Under the pieces are notes generated by a model that saw only the letters and a program-made list of their open reading frames with translations, made no database searches and was not told the DNA's origin. 48,805 nt of DNA, taken from Methylotenera oryzisoli. Lineage in GTDB: Bacteria; Pseudomonadota; Gammaproteobacteria; Burkholderiales; Methylophilaceae. The DNA lies in assembly GCA_945878695.1 (NCBI GenBank), contig CAMDXI010000009.1, positions 1 to 48,805 of the forward strand. The letters run 5' to 3'. Below are positions 45,355 to 48,805 of the stretch, one piece after another. The translations under genes were made by a program, and so were the position numbers. Numbering within the stretch: the stretch's first letter is position 1; every line of letters begins with the position of its first letter.

Positions 45355-47805
45355 ATGATCACATCTTTACCTTCCTATTCCTCTGATGAGGGCTTGTTAC
45401 CGGTCTTACCATTACGGGATGTAGTGGTGTACCCGCATCTGGTTATCCCTTTGTTTGTAGGTCGCACAAAATCCGTTAAAGCCTTGGAAATTGCATCCGA
45501 TGGCAATAAGCAAATTTTATTGGTTGCGCAAAAATCGGCCAATAAAGATGAGCCGGATGCAGAGGATTTGTATGAAGTGGGTACGGTCGCGACCGTCTTG
45601 CAGATGCTTAAATTGCCTGACGGCACGGTAAAAGTCCTGGTAGAAGGTGTGCGGCGTGCCAAAGTCAGCGGTTTTATTGAGATGGAAGAGTGCTTTGCTG
45701 CAAGAGCAGAGCTCATTCCTGAATCAGACAGCGACATAGAAATACAGGCTTTGATGCGTACTGTTTTTGCTCAATTCGATCAATACGTCAAGCTAAACAA
45801 AAAAATCCCACCAGAAATTCTGACTTCCTTAGCCGGTATAGACGAGGCCGGTCGTTTGGCGGATACCATTGCCGCCCATTTGACTTTGAAGTTAGATGAA
45901 AAACAAAAAGTATTGGAAATGTTTAGTGTGGCTGAGCGTTTGGAGCATTTGCTGCGCTTAATGGAAGCTGAAATTGATATTCTTCAGGTAGAAAAACGTA
46001 TCCGTGGTCGCGTTAAGCGCCAAATGGAAAAAACCCAGCGTGAATACTATTTGAATGAGCAGGTTAAAGCGATTCAAAAAGAGTTGGGCGAGCAAGACGA
46101 AAATGCGGAAATGGAAGAGCTGGAAAAACGCATAGAAGAAGCTCGCATGCCTAAGGATGCTTTGGCTAAAGTGTCCAGTGAGCTTAAAAAACTCAAACTC
46201 ATGTCGCCTATGTCAGCAGAAGCCTCAGTGGTGCGTAACTACATAGACACGCTGATTAATCTGCCTTGGAAGAAAAAAACCAAAATCAGCAAAAATTTAT
46301 TGGCCGCTGAGAAGGTGTTGGACGACGACCATTTTGGCCTAGAGAAGGTTAAAGAACGCATTGTTGAGTATTTAGCTGTGCAACAACGCGTGGATAAAAT
46401 CAAAGCACCTATATTGTGCCTAGTCGGCCCGCCTGGCGTTGGTAAGACGTCTTTGGGTCAAAGCATAGCCAAAGCCGTGAACCGTAAATTCATACGCATG
46501 GCCTTAGGTGGGGTGCGTGATGAATCTGAAATTCGCGGCCACAGGCGGACATACATTGGCTCCATGCCAGGAAAAATCCTACAGGGCATGGCTAAGGTTG
46601 GCGTTAAAAACCCATTATTCTTGTTAGATGAAGTCGATAAAATGGGTCAAGACATGCGTGGTGATCCATCTTCAGCACTCTTGGAAGTGTTGGATCCAGA
46701 GCAGAATCATACCTTTGCAGACCACTACGTTGAGGTTGAATACGACTTGTCTGACGTGATGTTTGTCGCCACAGCAAATTCCATGAACATACCTGCTGCG
46801 CTATTGGATCGCATGGAAATCATCCATCTATCTGGCTACACTGAAGACGAAAAAGTAAACATTGCGATGCGATATTTATTGCCCAAGCAATTGAAGTCGC
46901 ACGGTCTAAAAGAGGCGGAGGTCAACATTACAGAAGACACGGTGCGCGATATCGTGCGCTACTACACGCGAGAGGCGGGCGTGCGTAAGTTAGAGCAAGA
47001 GGTGTCCAAGGTGTGTCGCAAGGTGGTGAAAGCCTTGTTGACTGCAAAAGCCGATAATGGCGCCCAGTCTCTCAAGAAAATTGATGTCACACCAGTTACA
47101 CTTGAAACGTATTTGGGGGTGCAGCGTTACGATTTCGGTGTGGCCGCAAAAGAAAATCAAGTGGGTCAAGTCACCGGTTTGGCTTGGACTTCTGTTGGGG
47201 GTGAGCTCTTAACCATAGAGGCGGTATTGCTTGCCGGTAAGGGTAAGACCACCACCACAGGAAAACTGGGTGACGTGATGAAAGAGTCGACTCAGGCGGC
47301 CATGAGCGTGGTGCGCAGCCGCGCCAAGCGCTTGGGTATTAATGACGATTTTTATGAAAAAAATGACATCCATATCCATTTCCCTGAGGGCGCCACGCCA
47401 AAAGATGGACCAAGCGCTGGTATAGCCATCACTACTGCCTTGGTTTCCATACTGACAGGCATTCCTGTTAGAGCGGACGTAGCCATGACAGGGGAAATTA
47501 CATTGCGGGGTGAGGTGCTGCCGATTGGTGGCCTTAAAGAAAAATTGTTGGCGGCGCATCGTGGGGGCATTAAGACGGTATTGATCCCCCAGCAAAACGT
47601 CAAAGATTTAGCGGACATCCCAGAAAATATCAAAAATTATTTGGACATACACCCTGTACAATGGATAGATGAGGTGCTGACCCTGGCGCTAGCCTCACAG
47701 CCTATCCCTCTGCAGGAATCCGAAGCTCAGCTTGCCACCGATGTGGCGTTGGCAGATAAAACAGTAGATAAGGCAATTGCGCTAAATGATGAGGTAAAGC
47801 ACTGA
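45355..47805 (+). CDS. lon: ATP-dependent protease Lon
   Basis: 816 residues from ATG 45355 (GGGA 6 bp upstream); a TTG four codons earlier is in frame but unlikely. Domains: N-terminal substrate-binding LAN ([13 protein letters not shown]), coiled coil, AAA+ with Walker A GPPGVGKT near 357-364, and LonA protease with catalytic Ser in [10 protein letters not shown] near 680 and a following Lys. It degrades misfolded and regulatory proteins in the cytosol. It has its own heat-shock promoter between clpX and lon. Confidence 0.97.
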   Translation: MITSLPSYSSDEGLLPVLPLRDVVVYPHLVIPLFVGRTKSVKALEIASDGNKQILLVAQKSANKDEPDAEDLYEVGTVATVLQMLKLPDGTVKVLVEGVRRAKVSGFIEMEECFAARAELIPESDSDIEIQALMRTVFAQFDQYVKLNKKIPPEILTSLAGIDEAGRLADTIAAHLTLKLDEKQKVLEMFSVAERLEHLLRLMEAEIDILQVEKRIRGRVKRQMEKTQREYYLNEQVKAIQKELGEQDENAEMEELEKRIEEARMPKDALAKVSSELKKLKLMSPMSAEASVVRNYIDTLINLPWKKKTKISKNLLAAEKVLDDDHFGLEKVKERIVEYLAVQQRVDKIKAPILCLVGPPGVGKTSLGQSIAKAVNRKFIRMALGGVRDESEIRGHRRTYIGSMPGKILQGMAKVGVKNPLFLLDEVDKMGQDMRGDPSSALLEVLDPEQNHTFADHYVEVEYDLSDVMFVATANSMNIPAALLDRMEIIHLSGYTEDEKVNIAMRYLLPKQLKSHGLKEAEVNITEDTVRDIVRYYTREAGVRKLEQEVSKVCRKVVKALLTAKADNGAQSLKKIDVTPVTLETYLGVQRYDFGVAAKENQVGQVTGLAWTSVGGELLTIEAVLLAGKGKTTTTGKLGDVMKESTQAAMSVVRSRAKRLGINDDFYEKNDIHIHFPEGATPKDGPSAGIAITTALVSILTGIPVRADVAMTGEITLRGEVLPIGGLKEKLLAAHRGGIKTVLIPQQNVKDLADIPENIKNYLDIHPVQWIDEVLTLALASQPIPLQESEAQLATDVALADKTVDKAIALNDEVKH

Positions 47806-47831
47806 GGCTAAGCCAAACTTAATTCCAAGGC

Positions 47832-47861
47832 TTGACATGGGCTTTGTGACCTTGATATAAA
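47832..47861 (+). promoter_or_regulatory. Sigma-70 promoter of hupB
   Basis: Consensus TTGACA (47832-47837), 18 bp, TATAAA (47856-47861), about 70 bp upstream of the GTG start. It lies 26 bp after the lon stop. Confidence 0.75.
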
Positions 47862-47931
47862 GACAAATGGGAGCTTGCTACCCACATTACAGTAAGGTCT
47901 TTAATCAATTAAATTTTAGAGGGGATTACTC

Positions 47932-48204
47932 GTGAATAAATCAGATTTGATAGCCCGTATTGCCAGCACAGCTGGCATTTCAAAAGCTGCTGCTGGTCGT
48001 GCGCTGGATGCCACTACCGCTTCTATTACGGCTGCCTTGAAAAAAGGCGACTTGGTCACACTCATAGGATTTGGTACTTTCTACCTCGGTAAGCGTGCTG
48101 CCAGAAATGGCCGTAACCCACGTACTGGCGCAACAATTAAGATTAAAGCAGCGAATTCTCCTAAATTTAGAGCTGGTAAATCACTTAAAGATGCTGTAAA
48201 CTAG
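47932..48204 (+). CDS. hupB: DNA-binding protein HU-beta
   Basis: 90 residues, histone-like HU. The N-terminus [10 protein letters not shown] and the DNA-binding arm [20 protein letters not shown] (near 46-65) are typical. It bends and compacts DNA as a dimer. Start is GTG with a GAGGGG ribosome site. The lon-hupB order is conserved with E. coli. tRNA-Val follows within 20 bp without a terminator. Confidence 0.96.
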   Translation: MNKSDLIARIASTAGISKAAAGRALDATTASITAALKKGDLVTLIGFGTFYLGKRAARNGRNPRTGATIKIKAANSPKFRAGKSLKDAVN

Positions 48205-48223
48205 CGTTTTTGTTGGTTAAGCA

Positions 48224-48299
48224 GGGTGCTTAGCTCAGTTGGTAGAGCGTCGCCCTTACAAGGCGAATGTCAGCGGTTCGACCCCGTTAGCACCCACCA
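48224..48299 (+). tRNA. tRNA-Val (anticodon TAC)
   Basis: 76 nt including CCA. Acceptor GGGTGCT with AGCACCC. Anticodon arm TCGCC-CTTACAA-GGCGA gives TAC. T-arm GCGGTTCGACCCCGT. Confidence 0.97.
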
Positions 48300-48350
48300 T
48301 TATTTCAAACCACAAAAAAGTGACTAAGTCGTTCCTAATTGTAAAATTTG

Positions 48351-48385
48351 AGAGTGCTGGTAAGTTAAGCACTCTTTTATTTTGC
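48351..48385 (+). terminator. Terminator after tRNA-Val
   Basis: AGAGTGCT, 9-nt loop, AGCACTCT, then TTTATTTT. It separates tRNA-Val from tRNA-Asp, so the two tRNAs are probably separate units. Confidence 0.75.
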
Positions 48386-48447
48386 TAAAAATTTGAACGC
48401 AAAAATTATACGGATTTTATTTGTTTGATAGAATTCTATAAGTTTAT

Positions 48448-48524
48448 GGAGCGGTAGTTCAGTTGGTTAGAATACCTGCCTGTCACGCAGGTGGTCGCGG
48501 GTTCGAGTCCCGTCCGCTCCGCCA
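48448..48524 (+). tRNA. tRNA-Asp (anticodon GTC)
   Basis: 77 nt with CCA. Acceptor GGAGCGG with CCGCTCC. Anticodon arm CCTGC-CTGTCAC-GCAGG gives GTC. T-arm GCGGGTTCGAGTCCCGT. Confidence 0.97.
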
Positions 48525-48562
48525 AATAAAAATAGCGAGTCTTAGGACTCGCTATTTTTATT
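48525..48562 (+). terminator. Terminator after tRNA-Asp
   Basis: A long near-perfect hairpin with stem ATAGCGAGTC pairing GACTCGCTAT around loop TTAG, flanked by A and T runs. Symmetric enough to act both ways. Confidence 0.88.
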
Positions 48563-48776
48563 TGTAAATTCGCATTTTAGCCTGGTATTAATTGGCCTGA
48601 TTAAGACGAACCAAATGCAGGCTTATACAGTCCCAATGCGTGTTGCAAAAGATAAGCTGAAGCGCTATACAGTGAGCTCTTGTGGTATATTGTCATATTG
48701 ATAATTAGATGCGGTTTAGTTGGCTAAGCCAGCTTAAATTTAAACGTTAAACGCAAGCTTAAGGTGGATATTTTTT

Positions 48777-48805
48777 ATGTTAGATAGAATTCGTACGGTT
48801 GCCCA
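48777..48805 (+). CDS. ppiD: Peptidyl-prolyl isomerase PpiD, first codons only
   Basis: ATG at 48777 with an AAGGTGG ribosome site. The nine visible residues MLDRIRTVA match the conserved beginning of PpiD, a membrane-anchored periplasmic chaperone. The position after hupB is the same as in E. coli. The rest lies outside the window. Confidence 0.65.

Overview
This window looks like chromosomal DNA of an obligate or near-obligate methylotrophic betaproteobacterium of the Methylophilaceae type (Methylotenera/Methylophilus/Methylobacillus relatives). Three things point there. The dissimilatory ribulose-monophosphate (RuMP) genes hps and phi sit beside transaldolase. A bacterial tetrahydromethanopterin (H4MPT)/methylofuran gene island lies next to them. 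The housekeeping genes (ispDF, rarA-serS, greB-earP-efp, tig-clpP-clpX-lon-hupB-ppiD) are of proteobacterial type. The assignment rests on gene content and family knowledge, not on a database search. No phage, integrase, transposase, rRNA or CRISPR array was seen.

Layout. 1-4205 (+): truncated haemoglobin, a purine phosphoribosyltransferase, ispD, ispF and an exporter-type ABC half-transporter. 4206-4409: a repeat-rich convergent gap with REP-like palindromes. 4410-5950 (-): Smr-domain protein and thioredoxin reductase. 6147-12478 (+): ftsK, lolA, a FecR-domain exported protein, rarA and serS. 12492-17477 (-): mltF-like transglycosylase, rpiA, then efp, earP, greB and a small membrane protein. 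EF-P carries Arg32 and the adjacent EarP is its rhamnosyltransferase. 17648-18178 (+): exported glutathione peroxidase. 18232-21445 (-): ppsR and ppsA, the PEP synthase and its bifunctional regulator.

21618-35200 is the C1 island. The first operon (+) is beta-RFAP synthase (mptG), mtdB, an orphan ATP-grasp protein, mch, a RimK-like ATP-grasp ligase and a CitG-like protein. It is followed by transaldolase, hps and phi, which have separate expression signals and A/T-richer codon use. After a bidirectional terminator comes a HisA-like protein (-). Divergent from it are homologues of the methanofuran enzymes MfnD, MfnF and MfnE with pabB among them (+). Read together, the island supplies the H4MPT-linked formaldehyde oxidation enzymes MtdB and Mch, builds the pABA-derived H4MPT head and the furan cofactor, and fixes formaldehyde through RuMP. 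Four proteins here (23637, 25805, 26680, 30276) have no settled function and are the best candidates for undescribed cofactor chemistry.

35208-40976 (-) is a three-gene RND metal-efflux cassette (outer-membrane factor, adaptor, CzcA/CusA-type pump). 41030-41278 (-) is a small conserved-looking hypothetical gene. 41508-48805 (+) holds tRNA-Leu(TAG), then tig-clpP-clpX, lon with a very good heat-shock (sigma-32) promoter, hupB with a sigma-70 promoter, tRNA-Val(TAC), tRNA-Asp(GTC) and the first codons of ppiD.

The most unusual points are the following. The MfnD-like gene seems to have no standard start codon. A structured leader of about 150 nt precedes hps. A tandem duplication creates a 5-codon upstream ORF abutting the RimK-like gene. 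The duplicated 3' end of the RND adaptor gene lies in an intergenic gap. The cofactor genes of unknown function listed above complete the set.
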